DNA of 64,000 nucleotides from Selaginella tamariscina (Eukaryota; Streptophyta; Lycopodiopsida; Selaginellales; Selaginellaceae), in the NCBI GenBank assembly GCA_003024785.1, contig PUQB01000727.1, positions 47,638-111,637 of the forward strand, given 5' to 3'. The position numbers and the translations under genes were made by a program. This document shows, one piece after another, positions 12,016 to 24,469 of this stretch. Numbering within the stretch: position 1 is the first letter of the stretch; each line of letters starts with the position of its first letter. The notes beneath the pieces are model-generated. The model was not told the DNA's origin, ran no database searches, and saw only the letters and a list, made by a program, of their open reading frames with translations.

Positions 12016-12560
12016 TCACGTCTCCGACAATATTGGATGAGACATTACTTTAGCCTTCAATACGTGGGATTCGCTTGTGAAGCCCTGACCTCCCCAGAAT
12101 GAGGAAGGAGGCGTAAGACCACGTGAACTTGCTTGAGTTTCAAAGTAGTGGACTACGTTTACGAGGTGCTTGAGGGCTATGTTGCAACCTTGCGCGTCAA
12201 TGGTGCATATTATGCAGACCGCCATCATGCAGAGCTCCGGGTGGGGAAAGTTGAGAACAATATGACCAAGGGGTTCATAAACGCAATCCTCTATTTTGAC
12301 ACTCGAGAAGTTTGTCAACCCAGTCCATTGATCCTCGTACCCGCTCTTGAGCACAGCTTCTAGCCATGCTGGAGTACATAAGCACACCCGGGAGGTGTAG
12401 AAGCTCCTCGGGTGTGCTCATGTACTCCAAGATGGCTGGAAGAAGAGCATCTGCGCTGTAATCGCTCCAATCAGCCCAGTTTCAGTCTGGGAAGGACTTC
12501 ATGAGTTGAAATACTCGTTCAGGACTCCTCGCTCACTCGCTGCAGTGAAAGAAACAGCGA
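12016..12560 (-). pseudogene. Unidentified minus-strand coding remnant
   Basis: A 123-codon frame (12016-12387, MCLCTPAWLEAV) and an overlapping frame covering about 12270-12480 (containing LLPAILEYMSTPEELLHL) are both open. The second frame faintly resembles the start of an F-box-like helix pair followed by a Leu-rich stretch, but there is no complete domain. The two frames overlap at the foldback at 12362-12437. I do not recognise a family; it may be a fragment of a broken gene. Confidence 0.25.
12362..12437. repeat. Near-perfect inverted repeat, 76 bases
   Basis: The left arm AGCCATGCTGGAGTACATAA is complementary, with few mismatches, to the right arm ending at 12437. The pairing continues through AGCACACCCG and CGGGTGTGCT. 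The arms are about 29 bases each, around a loop of under 20 bases. The size and pairing are those of a plant small-RNA foldback, but a microinversion-type duplication inside a coding remnant would look the same. Confidence 0.6.
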
Positions 12561-12753
12561 GCAAGTTTATGAGAAACTAATTTCAAGGAACAGAAATGTA
12601 CTCTCCGGCAGGAATCCGATGGTCGTCCCCGTGTACAAGTTTTTCCGTCGAATCCCGAAGAGTGCTGCCGTATTCAGAGGGTGCTCTATTTGGATACAGC
12701 CCAATCTTCCGTTACATTTAGTGATCATATTATGCTGCCTATATATACACATC

Positions 12754-15449
12754 TCATTGGCTTTCACATATATTTGCCATGAGTACGTACGCTGAAGCAT
12801 CTTTGGCATCCAGCTTGATCAGATTATCATAAGCTATTCTACCAACCTCCGCATTCCTCCATTTTAAACAAGCCCCAAGAAGAGCTCTCCACACGCTTGC
12901 CACGCAGGCCACGCTCTTTGCTACCTCAATTGCATCTTCTAAACTGTTCAGCCTTCCAAGTGCATCGACAAGGCACGTAACATGCCCAATCCCCATATCC
13001 ATATGGTCTCTCTCGCGCATCTTCTTCATGTACTCCTTGCACTTCTCAACAAGGCCAGCGTGACTACATGCAGAGAGAACACATAGAAACGTAACACTAT
13101 CTGCTTGAAAACCTTGAGTGTGCATTTCGTGTAACGTCTCAAACACCTTGGCTGCATCCCCTGCTCGACTGTAACCCGCTATGAGTGAAGTCCAAACCGT
13201 GCAGTCCCCATATTGGACGCACCACGAATCAAACACATGCTTTGCAAACTCCATGTTCCCACATTTCCCATATACATCAACAAGAGATGCAATAAGCATG
13301 TCCTCGTGTTGTTCCAGTCCACATTGACATATCTCCGAGTGAATTGCTTTTATGCTCTCCAATGCAGCAATGGCTCCGCAGGCTTTGAGTGCTTGCGCGT
13401 AGCTTTGAGAGTCTGGTACATGGCCTTGAATGTGTAACAAGGAGAAAAGACTCAAGGCCATCTCGTCTTCATCATTATCTACGTATCCCTTGAGGAGTGC
13501 ATTCCATGACACAAGGGTCCGAAATGGCATCGTGTCGAAAACAGCTCGAGCATCCAGCATGCTACCGCATTTAGAGTATGTATCCACCAATGTGTTTCCA
13601 ACAAGAGTCCCTACCTCCCGGCCTGCTCGTGAGTGTATCTTCATACAATTCTCCACAAACTCTAACCGCCTGTTCCTTGTGTCATCCTCCTTAGTTAAAG
13701 GGGAAGGAATCACTAGCTTTGCACTTTCAGCACATGCCTTGAGTGCAGCAACATATGTGATCGAGTCTGGGGAACACGGGATACACTCAAACACGTGGAG
13801 AGCAAGCTCTCCTTCACCGTTTTCACCATATCCCATAAGCAATGCATTCCACGACACGACTGTATGAAACTGCATCCTGTCCAACGCTCTACGTGCATCC
13901 CACAAGCTCCCAGCCTTCACGTACATGTCCACGAGCGAGTTCTCTACAAAGGTTCCCAGGCAGCAATGTAGATTCTTCTCAGCAAGAGCGTGAATATCCA
14001 TCCCTTTCTCCAGCGACTCTAGCTTTACCACGCTGCCGTTAAGTTTCCTCCCAAGCTCTTTCGCTGCCAGGCTAGTGCACGCCTTCACTGCAGCAACAAA
14101 CGTCCGTGGCTCATCAACAGTGTAATGTTCATCGTATCGGAGCATAGTGAACAAGTCTAATGCCAAACCAGGTGCCCCATTCTCTATATATGCAAGCATT
14201 AGAGATGTACACGAAGATAAGTCCTGTATGTCTACCTGCCTGCGAGCGTCTACAAGGCTCCCACACTTTCCATACATGTTGATGAGGGCCCTTCTCACAT
14301 AAGGATCCAGATCACACTGGTCTCTAGCTGCGTCGTTATGGAGAGCTACCGCAGTTTGGAGAGACTGCATTTCATTGGCATCCTCTAAAGCTGCTAGCTT
14401 TGCACAAGCGTTGAACGCAGCTACATATGTTGAACTATCTGGGACAAAGCCGTGCGGTTTCATGTAAGGTATTAAATCCAAAGCTAAACCTTCTTCGTGA
14501 TTCTCTACACACCCCGCAAGCATTGAGTTCCATGAAACTATATCATGGTTTCTCATCCGATCGAACACTGTGCGAGCATGAAACAAGCTCCCGTTGCTCG
14601 CGTACATATTGATCAACCCACACTCGAGGTATATATTACCCACGCAGCCACTCTCAACTGCTTGAGAATGTATACAAAAGCCTCTCTCCAAAGCCACGAA
14701 GTTAACAGCAACACTCTCAAGTGGACGTTCACAGCAAGCCTTGAGTACTGCAACAAACGTCAAGGAATCGGTTTACATCCTTCGGCTTGCATTCGAGTAA
14801 AGAGATACAGAGCCTCTTTGCCTTCCTCATTCTCCACGTATCCCTGTAACAACACGTTCCATGTCACCAGATCTCGCAATGGCATTGTGTCGAACAAAAG
14901 ACGGGCTTTCACTAGGCTTCTGCATTTGCAGAATGTATATATCAGGCTGTTTGCTAAGTACATGTCAAATCCGAAGCCGCACTCTATAGATTTTGCATGT
15001 AAACTCTCTGCAAGTGAATTGTTTGTACATGCCTTGAGTGCAGCAACGAAGGTCCTGGCAGTGGGTGGACAGTCCGCAAGCTGCATTAGCTTGAAGTGTT
15101 CCAAAGCGAACTCTCCCAACCCGTTCTCTGCGTACCCCGAGATGAGGCCGTTCCAACACACGACATCCGGTTGTTGTAGGCTGTCGAAGATGTTTTGAGC
15201 TTCATGCACTCGACCACATTTCATATACATGTTGATTAGCGAGCTTGCTATGTACATGTTGAACTTGTCTGAGAATGCAGTGGCCACGGCATGGATTGAT
15301 TTCCCATGCTCTACGTCTCTTGAGTTACTGCATGCTTTTAATTCGGCGACTACGGTAGAAACTTGCTCTTGGTCGCTCCTGACTGAAGCTTTCCCACTTA
15401 CCAGCTCTGAAAACAGCCTGAACTTAGACGGTCTTGTTCCAAAGCGCAT
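12754..15449 (-). CDS. PLS-type PPR protein, E subgroup, with one frameshift
   Basis: An organelle-targeted RNA-binding protein of about 900 residues, probably acting in C-to-U editing or transcript processing. The N-terminal frame is 14760-15449 and the rest is 12754-14763. Repeats show the usual SLINMY.KCG, VSWN.L..GY.ENG and F.AALKAC signatures, and the C-terminus is an E-type motif ending ASAYVLMANICESQ. There is no DYW deaminase domain. The two frames join inside one repeat near 14772: after GCKP the frame shifts by one base, and the expected SLTFVAVLKAC continues in the second frame. The gene is intronless, as is usual for this class. Confidence 0.85.
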
Positions 15450-16620
15450 TTACTTCTCCACCCTCAAGGTATACTGTGTATCCGTATAGCTTTATTTACT
15501 GGTATATATAATATATCCACGTGCATATTTGATTTTGAAATATTCGAAGGGAAATGTTACAACGACGCGATGATTTGTTAAAATGACTTAACATGTTAAA
15601 AATTGTTATGTAGTAGATTTTTATCACATAGTGAGTACACGTCTCCTCGAATATATAAATAAATAAAAAATCACTGTCACAATCGTTACTTCATTACATT
15701 TATGAGGACATGCAAGGCAGAAAGGAGGAAAAATCCACTGTACACAATTAAAAAGGCAGAAAGGAGTAAAAGCCCACTGTACACAATTAGAATGACCTCT
15801 CTTGTGATATCACGTCTAGTTCAAAAAAAACTCTATTCATTATTGGTCAGAGATTATGGTTAAGTTGATTGCAAATTCTACATAACTGTTGTCTATACTC
15901 TTGTGATGCCAGAATTTACTGGGGCAGTGGTGCTTATTGCAATGGCTGGACGGTTGCTGCAAGAGTCGTTTCGATCGTGAGTTTTTCCCCTCTTTGTGTT
16001 GCATGTCCCATAAATGCATGGAGTAATCAATGATGACAATGATTTTTTATTTATATATATAATAAGAGGTGTACTCATCAGCACACGACTGACGGTTGCT
16101 GATGTGTTAAATTATTTTAGCAAATCGTTGTGTCATTACGACATTTCCTTATTTTAATAATAATACATGAATATAGTGTACACACTTAAGAATGTTATTA
16201 AGATAAATATAAAATTAAAAAAGTAATAATGTAAAATAAGGTATAATAATAATTATATTAATGATTATCTTTGAGTTTCCTGTCTAAGTTTAGATAATTG
16301 TGTCAAATGTAAATTTTTTTATTATGATAACGCGTGTGTGTCGTATAGTATTTAATATACACACTTATATCCATGCGTACACACATAACACATGACTTAC
16401 CTGAACTAAGAAATCTGTGTTTTACCTCCCTTAATTATAAAACTAGAAATTAAAAATATTAAGTGGATAAATAGCCTCTTGATTAAATAATTTATTTTAA
16501 TAATCTTTTATTTATTTAAAATAAAATAATTTAGAATAAGCTAATGAGCATATGGGAGTTTACCAAACATTTAATTATTAAAACAATTGATTTAAATCAA
16601 CTAAAAGAACAAATATAATT
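15450..16620. other. A+T-rich intergenic DNA
   Basis: No gene, RNA or mobile-element domain is seen. There is an imperfect direct repeat around 15713-15790: 'aaggcagaaaggag.aaaa..cccactgtacacaatta' occurs twice. The rest is A+T-rich, with poly-A/T and ATA runs. Confidence 0.5.
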
Positions 16621-16623
16621 CTC

Positions 16624-16844
16624 CTATTTGTCTATAGAACCCGAAGAATTTGTCCATTCAAGATAGTTTCGCAAACTTCCGGGGAAATCAGTAAATAGTC
16701 CGTCCACTTTCATTTTCTGTATCCAGAACTCATACTCCTGGTAAGGATCCTCATGAAAATCAAAGTGTAGAAACTGGTTCTCATTCCTGTAAGTATATGG
16801 GTGCACCTGAACACAATATACATAAATAAACAAATGCCCGGGCG

Positions 16845-16880
<36 letters not shown>

Positions 16881-17104
16881 TGTAGTTACGAACCTGGAGA
16901 TGTCTAGCATGAGCTCGAGATATGAGGTCTGTCGCATTTAGCAAGTAATTCTTGCTATCTGGAGGAACTATAGTATCCTTCCATGGTCCAATCCCAACCA
17001 CATATTTATTAATATAGTCGAGATATTTGTTAGACGTAATCTCGTCATAAGACTGCAAGTACACATACTTTAAGTCACATATCAAACACACACACACCGA
17101 TACA

Positions 17105-17153
<49 letters not shown>

Positions 17154-18057
17154 AGAGAGAGAGAGAAAGAAAGAAAGAGAGAGAGAAAGAGAGAGAGAGA
17201 CACACAACAGGCACACACACACACACACACCTGATTTGTGTCCTGCGTGAAGACTTTGGTGTCATCAATGAGGAAAACCTTTGGAGAGTCTATCAACTTG
17301 GAAATATATACGAGCGAGTTGGTGCAAAAGATTGAATGAAGATAGGCCGTTTTCTCCATTCTTTTGAGAGGTACTTCCCATTGTAACCGTGTTTCAAAAG
17401 GATCTCCACAAACACGTCCTCAAATCTCTTGTTATGAGGCCATTTCACCTGTATTTGTAGCAGTATATGCATACATACATACATACATACATGTTGTGTG
17501 TGTTTTATATATGTATGACACATGTACAACTTACGTGTTTGTTCATGAACACTGGACTCTTGATTTCAGGATAGATTCCAACTGTTCGAGGTGCATTCAA
17601 TGCGATGGAGATAAATTCTTGAAATGTGATGATGTGGTACTTTCCTGCCAGTGATATATATATATATATTAGTGAAAAATAATAAAATACAATTAAATAA
17701 TGAAGGCATGGTACCATTGAAAGAACCGTCACGGAAGCTGTAACGTTGACGAGCCTTCAGAGTTTTCAGTTCTTCCAATGTAAAGTCCACTATAGGAGAA
17801 GAACATGAGATAGATATACACACGTGAGTGTATGTACATATACATATATGTTCTTACCAACAAAATAACCGGTGAGATTTTGGCCCTCGATATCGTAAGT
17901 GGCAAGCCTGTGCCTGAACTCAGGGTGGTCATGTATGTCAGTGGTCGCATCCAGAGTGGCGTCATGGAAGCATATGAGATGACCATCTTTTGTAGCCGTT
18001 ATGTCCGTCTCTATAAAATCCGGCACCTTCTTTCTATCGCCCTCTACTTAATATATA

Positions 18058-18088
<31 letters not shown>

Positions 18089-18309
18089 AGAGGAGAGAAG
18101 AGACTGTATTACACACAGTGTGTTTATGGATGTTGTATATACAGGGGTGTATGTACATACCTTGTAGGCAGCAGCTGTTTCTTCTGGGATCTCCCATTCG
18201 AACCACGGTGGGCTATGTTAAATGGCCGTCTAGTCTGAAGGGGATGCTTAAAATTGCTCAAAAATCTGCCTTCTGCATGTAGGAAGAGCAATCCCAATAG
18301 GAGCAACAC
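16624..18309 (-). CDS. Glycerophosphodiester phosphodiesterase
   Basis: Hydrolyses glycerophosphodiesters to glycerol-3-phosphate and an alcohol, in phosphate recycling from lipids. The start at 18309 gives a hydrophobic signal peptide (MLLLLGLLFLHAEG), so the protein is probably secreted or vacuolar, like plant GDPD5/6. Catalytic motifs are AHRGSNG in exon 1, ETDITATKDGHLICFHD in exon 2 and EIKSP in exon 4. Later exons lie at about 17231-17449, 16893-17053 and 16624-16806 (ending SSGSIDK). All introns have GT-AG ends and several hold (CT), (AT) and (AC) tracts. Exon 1 loses frame after HRGSNG, where a G run looks one base short, and exon 2 loses one base before PDFIETD. The gene is otherwise conserved to its end. 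Confidence 0.85.
17098..17235. repeat. Composite palindromic microsatellite (CT)n(AT)n(AG)n followed by (CA)n
   Basis: An intron of the phosphodiesterase gene holds a CT run, an AT run and an AG run in mirror order, so one strand can pair with itself over about 30 bases. A CA run follows. It is non-coding apart from its splice sites. Confidence 0.9.
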
Positions 18310-18646
18310 TAAAAAATATAATTAGAAGAATAAAAACATGAATAATATAAGAATACCAATAATCTACACACACATATACACATATACTTACAATGCATTG
18401 GTTTCATTGTCCTTTCTCCTCTTTGAAATTAGGTTTTGATTCTAAACTCCCTTTAAACTATCAGGTTTTTGGGTTTATAGTGTATTTATGGTTCTGGATA
18501 TTACTGGATGTATGCCAGCATATCCTCGTCTGTTATTCAACGCAAGGAAGCTTCTACAGTGCAGTATATTATAATTATACGATGCATGTGTTTAAAAAAA
18601 CACAAGTGTATGTAACATATTCCTGTAATATCCCGCTGTTTGAATT

Positions 18647-18948
18647 TTAGGGCTCTTGTATCCACCAGGGAGGGTCAGCAGTGAAATGGCAATCGACCTG
18701 GTCTTCAATCTGGTAATCCTGCCACGATAAGGATGAAGCCTGGAGACCAATAGCAATCTTTGGAGCAGCTGCACCATGGTGGAGAATCCATCTCTCTTCT
18801 AGCTCTTCGCTCCATTCATTATCCACGCTCAGCACAGGGTCGACTTGAGGGGACTTCATGCGCCCATTGCTGCCGGTATGTAGATTGTGTCTCCGATTAT
18901 CGGGGATCCCATTGCAGCAAATTGAGCACGAACCTGTCACGTAATGTT

Positions 18949-18997
<49 letters not shown>

Positions 18998-21030
18998 TTG
19001 TGTGTGGTAACTGTCATGCCTGGAGTTATTATGTAGATACATATAAAGTATATATTTTACCACACATAATGTTTGTTTACGTGTAGTATACAGATTAGCT
19101 GTATTATACGGTCACACGTTATTCTTGTAAACACGTGTGCATATATACTACATACATGCTCAGAGAAACTAAGCTAGTATTACTCCCAAAAGCTCATATA
19201 CACACACACGCACATAAACGCAACAAACGCAAACACACCTGATGTGTTCTTCCCGTGAGGAGCTTGACAAGGCATTCATATGCAACACCCTTGTGTTCCC
19301 ATCCACAAATATCAATGCAATGTTTTTGAAGCAAAGCCTGTGAAGGCCATGCAACTTCTTACATTCCAGTACTTGCATGGAGCACAAGTGCCATCCTTTA
19401 CGTTCATCTGTGTGTGTGTATATACATATATATATATATATATTTTAGAAACTGGATAATTTGAATAATCTTATATGATATTATTATACCTTGGCTTACG
19501 AGGTGAGGTGCAAAGTGATCGGGCCGCATGTAGTGTGTAACCATTCCTACAGGAACAGGTGCCGTTGCAAGAACACGGTACACTTTATCTACTTTTCTTT
19601 TCTGTCAAATCTGATCAATAATAATTATTTATATAAATAATGAAATATACCTGGAGGAGTTTATTGAAGTTGGGGACAAATTCTTTGTCCTTGGCAAGGA
19701 CAACGCTGCATTTGTTAAACATACGCATGAGTACATACATGTACATTGTACTTATGTACGTTCTTGTATATTTCTTTACCATCCTTCTGTGCAGTTATCA
19801 ATTTGGTGCGTGATCATCAACGGAAAAGGCATGCCAAGAGCTCGAGCAGAAAATGTTACACAGGATTCCTCCAGATTATCCACACTTCCACCGACCTGTT
19901 TGCACAGAAGACAGGCTAGAGAGAGATGTGCTAATCAAGAATGTGATATACCGACACGCCTGCTGGCTTGTCCAAAACAATAAATGAATCTCTCTCAGCT
20001 AGTATCCTTGACTTCCAGTCCACTTTATAACACCTACAAATATAAGAATACACATACACAAGTCGTGTCTTATATATACCGGATTCTGATATATTGTTTA
20101 TTTATGCCTTATAGATATACACATTGCATATGTATAATTGTATATATATAGTTACCTTGGAAAACGTCGGGGATGAACATGGACTCTCATGTAAGAACCT
20201 GCCTCGACTTCATCGTGCTTACTAACCACTCTTCGAGCCTTCTCTGCTTCTTGTATTGTCATGCCTTTGATACGGGAAAGATTCATGCACAGGCTCTTTT
20301 GTAATACTCCATGTGTTCTTTTGGGGATGTCTGCGGAGGTAAACCAATGCGTGGTGCATGGTAAACTGCTCCAAACTCGATCAAGTCCTTGACATATCTG
20401 CATATAAACTCTTAAAGATCTGTGTATTATACTCACTGTATTATGTGTGTGTGTGTCTTGTGCATGTTATATATGCGTACCTGTGAGTAAAGGCGTGTGG
20501 GTGTGTGTGCAAATATTACTAATAAAAACTCACAGACAAGCCTAGGCAATGTATATTGTACATAGATGTGTATAATATGTGTGTAGATGTGTATATTTAT
20601 AATGCTTACGATGGAGGGAGTATAAAGTGTTACACACAACCTCCACCACATTGCCACTCTTTTCAATAAACAAGTGTTCAATTCGCACGGGTAGCTCATG
20701 TTCGGGGCAGGGAAGTAATCGGTCGTACGTGTTTTCAGTCGACCTGAAACAAAGGAATAATCACACACACCCACACACACACGCACGCACGCACGCACAC
20801 GCACACACACACACGATATGTATGTATATAATTCCTGACTTATGGGAAGAATGTGGCATGGATTTCACCTCGCCTTGGTGATTCGAACCCTCTGCTTCTT
20901 CCAGATTAGATCATGCCTTCTCTTTTTGACCAATACAGTGCCTAGAACACTATAAGAATCCCCCACATAGCAACCCAGAACTGCTGCAGTGGAGAATCGC
21001 AATGAACATGGGCACAGATTGAGCACCATC
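18647..21030 (-). CDS. RluA-family RNA pseudouridine synthase, paralogue 1
   Basis: Converts uridine to pseudouridine in RNA; plant relatives (RPUS6-like) are predicted to be in organelles. Exons on the minus strand are roughly 20872-21030 (start uncertain), 20610-20743, 20156-20397, 19952-20033, 19780-19895, 19651-19705, 19490-19601, 19239-19407 and 18647-18933. The S4-like SYMRVHVHPRRFPR exon precedes LDKPAGVS, and the active-site motif is HQIDNCTEG with the catalytic Asp. Then come THYMRPDHFAP, YECLVKLLTGRTHQ and the C-terminal GLQASSLSW and PPWW. Single-base frame breaks occur in the exons near 20300, 19360 and 18860. Its exon pattern is the same as that of the neighbour at 21083-24461. 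Confidence 0.82.
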
Positions 21031-21082
21031 ACAAATCCCCTGTTCTAGAGCTCATATACCCTGAACCCCTGTTTTAGGGTTT
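21030..21082. promoter_or_regulatory. Shared promoter of divergent pseudouridine synthase pair, with telo-box
   Basis: Only about 50 to 200 bases separate the two divergent genes, depending on the start of the minus gene. The motif CCCTGTTTTAGGGTT at 21067-21081 ends one base before the ATG of the plus gene. It contains a plant telo-box (TTTAGGGTT, complement AACCCTAAA), known in promoters of translation and organelle genes. The identical 15-mer occurs at 33086-33100, upstream of MED21. Confidence 0.55.
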
Positions 21083-24000
21083 ATGGCAGCTGCCCTAGTG
21101 CGCCGTGGAGGAGCATTCTGCAGGAAATGGCACGCACAGGAGCAGCAATGCAGGGAGCTCAAGTATTATCGCAAGCCTTCTGCGAGGAAATCGGCTGAAG
21201 ATGAGGCGGCCGCCATTGCCAGTATCATGACTGCGCCAGGAGTCGCTTGCAAAGAAAGGTGCGTTGGGGGGATGCTTGTATGTGTACTATGTCATTGTTA
21301 ACTCTTACATATTTATATTGCCCACACAGTGTGTACACTTTAACGTATACATCTGTATCTATGTATTATATACAGACATACGACATAATAATATATTCAC
21401 TGCATGTGTCTTCTGTACTTACACACACACTCACCTATATACACACATACATACATATATGTATGTATGTACGTATGTACGTCGTATGTGTGTGTAGAGA
21501 GAGGGGGGGTTACAAATGCATAATTCAATCTTCAAAGCAAATTAATTGCAAATTCATCTTGCACATGCACATATATACATGTATATGGTCTGTGCGTGCC
21601 TCTATACATGTATGCTTATCTCTCATTAACTTGTCTGTCATAAGCATATATAGGGATAGAGAGGCAATGTTACTTATATTCTATTATTCTAATCCTGTTG
21701 TCTTATTTATTTTAATGATTTTATTTATATTAGGCCCCGATATACAAGATTATTACCTTGTCCTGCGACTCCAGTTGGACAGCGTGTCGAACATCTGCTG
21801 GTTCGTAGAAAAGCAGCAGTTATCAACATCATCTGTGATGTCCTAAAGCTTCCATCAGAGTACGTACTTTTTCTTTATACATAATTTTATACTGAAATAT
21901 GATTAAATAGATAACAATTTAAGTACATATATATATATACTGGTGTAAGTGCATGTCTATGTACCTGTACACACAAGCACAAACGTATTAACATTTCGTA
22001 TGACAGTTACGTACTTGATTTGATGTCATTTGGAGCTGTACACTACGCAATGCGGGTTCCAAAGCCTCCCACAAAGCTTACACCACAACAAGTGCAGTTG
22101 TTTAAGAAGGCCTCGCCAAAGAAATGGTCAAATCTTGAGAATATTTCCCTTAATGAAGCACGTAAGCCAACGAGGTTAACCGACCCTAATCACCTTGCTG
22201 AACCTGGCTCATACCTACGAGTACACGTTCATCCCAAACGATTTCCAAGGTTAGTTTTATTAAACCGTAATTTATAGTTAGTAATATATTCAAAGAGCAA
22301 TTATAATCATAAAGCACTATGTTTTCTGTATTGTATATGTATAAACATAATGCCATGTAAAGCTGTATTTTTGACCGATTACCATGAGTGTTTTTTTTTT
22401 GGGGTGGGGCGGGGAGAATAAGAATAGAGACAGAGACAGAGACAGAGGGAGAAGAAGACAAAAAGAAGAATTACGATATAGTTTTATATAACGCGTGATT
22501 TTATTGTCAAACAAAACTACTCAGTGTGTCTTGGCATTTATGTATACTATATACATACATATATGCGTGTCTATGTGTGTACGTTATTTCAACTACTTTT
22601 TACAGATGTTATGAGGTTGATTGGAAATCACGTATTATAGCATACGAAGAGTCATTTGTGGTAGTCGATAAACCAGCAGGTGTGTCGGTATGTATAAACT
22701 TAATCACCTGTAAGTAGTTTGATTTTAGTTTAAATACAGGTTGGTGGGAGCGTGGATAACATTGAGGAAATCTGTGCCACATTTGCAACGAGAGCATTGA
22801 ATCTAGAACAACCACTTGTTCCAACGCATCAGCTCGACAATTGTACAGAAGGCTGGTATTTATACATATGTTACATATAAATACGTACTGTACATGTACA
22901 TTGTGTGTGTGTGAGTGAGTGAGAGAGCGGGGGAGGGGATTATCAATACGGTATGTGTGTTTATCGTATATAGAATATGCATTAATAATGTTTAATGGAT
23001 ATTACTATGTTAACATATAGAACTTTGTAATTATTTAATAAAGTCCATTCTTGATATGCATGCAGTCTGGTTCTTGCAAAGACCAATGAATTTGCATCGC
23101 GATTCCACAAGTTAATTAAGGTTAGTTATTAATTAATCTATCAATTAAGCATACTCTCGCTGTGTAATTTTTATTATTTCGATACTCTTAATATATATTG
23201 TAATCAATAATATATTATGATAAGAACTAATATTTAACTTTGTTTTACAGGAAAATAAAGTGGAAAAAACATACCTTGCACTTGCAGCAGCCCGCGTCCC
23301 CTTAGGGAAGATTTCTCACTACATGCGAAACGATAAGTATCCTCCCAGGATCGTCAGCAAAGGTATGTGTGCGTGTGTTTGTGGATATAATCATTAGTTT
23401 TAATGTATATTAGATATAATTATGTATATTATACATACAGGCAAATATGTGTGTATAAAGAAGGATAAGTCATCATGTAGGACACTTCTTTATGTAGCCT
23501 ATTTCATCCATAGGCAACCGTCTGTATTGTACTATGAAATATATTTTCAATTGTTTATACTATAGGCTATACTTTAGACTATATCTTTTGTCAGAGCTAT
23601 TATAACTGATGATGCTCACATGTGGATATCCATGTAAAGTACACAATAAAGTCATGCTCATATTACTAACGGTTTACAGAATCTAAACTCCATGTATACA
23701 TTTATTGTTTTTCAATGCGTGTTAATTTCAGTTGAGAGAATAGGATGGCAGCTGTGTGTGGTGCGGGTTATAGAATGTAAGCAAGTTCCATGGCCGTCGG
23801 ATATGTACTATCTGAATACCGTATACAATTTGCGGCTGGAATAAATCGGATTACGCTTACGAGTGTAAAGTTCAGCTACTTACTGGTCTAACGCATCAAG
23901 TAAGCCACAACCTTATGTTTATATTTCATCAATCACTATTGTTCCTATTTTCTATTCTCATTAAATGAGTGGCTTATACCAATGTATAAACATTTATATA

Positions 24001-24461
24001 ACTAGAAAAAGCGTTTATATCACATACTCCATTACATTATACATTACTCTATACTACACTAATATACTTACCATATAATATATTCCATATTTTCCCTTCA
24101 CGTGCTACAGTGTTGCTATACTCATTATCAGCTAGTAAGTGTTGTTATGTTTCAGCTGCGTGTACAATTTGCTGCTTTGGGATCACCGTTGATAGGAGAT
24201 TCACTATATATGCCAGCAGCGATCGAACGGCTGAAATGTGCGGATGTTGATCCCTTCTTGTTAAGAAACACAGAGAGAACCAGGGAAGAACTCAAGCAGG
24301 CCGAACAAGTTTGGATATCAAAACACGGGTCGGAGCCCGCACTGGGGATTGGGTTGCAGTCTTGTGAGATATCGTGGCAGGACGAGGGGGAAAGGTTGAA
24401 GTTCAATGCTGGACCTCCATGGTGGAGAAAAGATCGAGTCCGACAGGAGAATGAGCATTAG
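21083..24461 (+). CDS. RluA-family RNA pseudouridine synthase, paralogue 2
   Basis: Same enzyme family as its head-to-head neighbour. Exons are 21083-21258, 21734-21859, 22007-22249, 22606-22687, 22740-22855, 23066-23120, 23251-23362, 23732-23899 and 24156-24461, all with GT-AG introns. The order is a basic N-terminus, the SYLRVHVHPKRFPR exon, VVDKPAGVS, the active-site motif HQLDNCTEG, SHYMRNDKYPP, YECKVQLLTGLTHQ, GDSLYMPAAIE and the C-terminal GLQSCEISW and PPWW. The catalytic Asp is present. The eighth exon loses frame between CKQVPWPSD and CGW, so it is either a pseudogene or carries a two-base error. The start codon is firm because the N-terminal exon is open and follows the telo-box directly. 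Confidence 0.85.
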
Positions 24462-24469
24462 ATACTAAT

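Noticed and set aside
13430-13867. Plus-strand 145-codon frame opposite the PPR gene
   Set aside because: Shadow of the minus-strand PPR gene; its composition follows the antisense of PPR repeats and no domain is visible.
14545-15198. Plus-strand 217-codon frame
   Set aside because: Antisense of conserved PPR repeats; similar frames occur opposite every PPR gene in the window.
17075-17359. 94-codon minus-strand frame with Ser/Leu runs
   Set aside because: The repetitive part is translated microsatellite in an intron; only its ends belong to GDPD exons.
21264-21846. 77- and 199-codon plus-strand frames rich in Tyr, His and Cys
   Set aside because: They run through intron 1 of the pseudouridine synthase and encode TATA/CACA repeats; splice sites at 21258 and 21734 explain the region.
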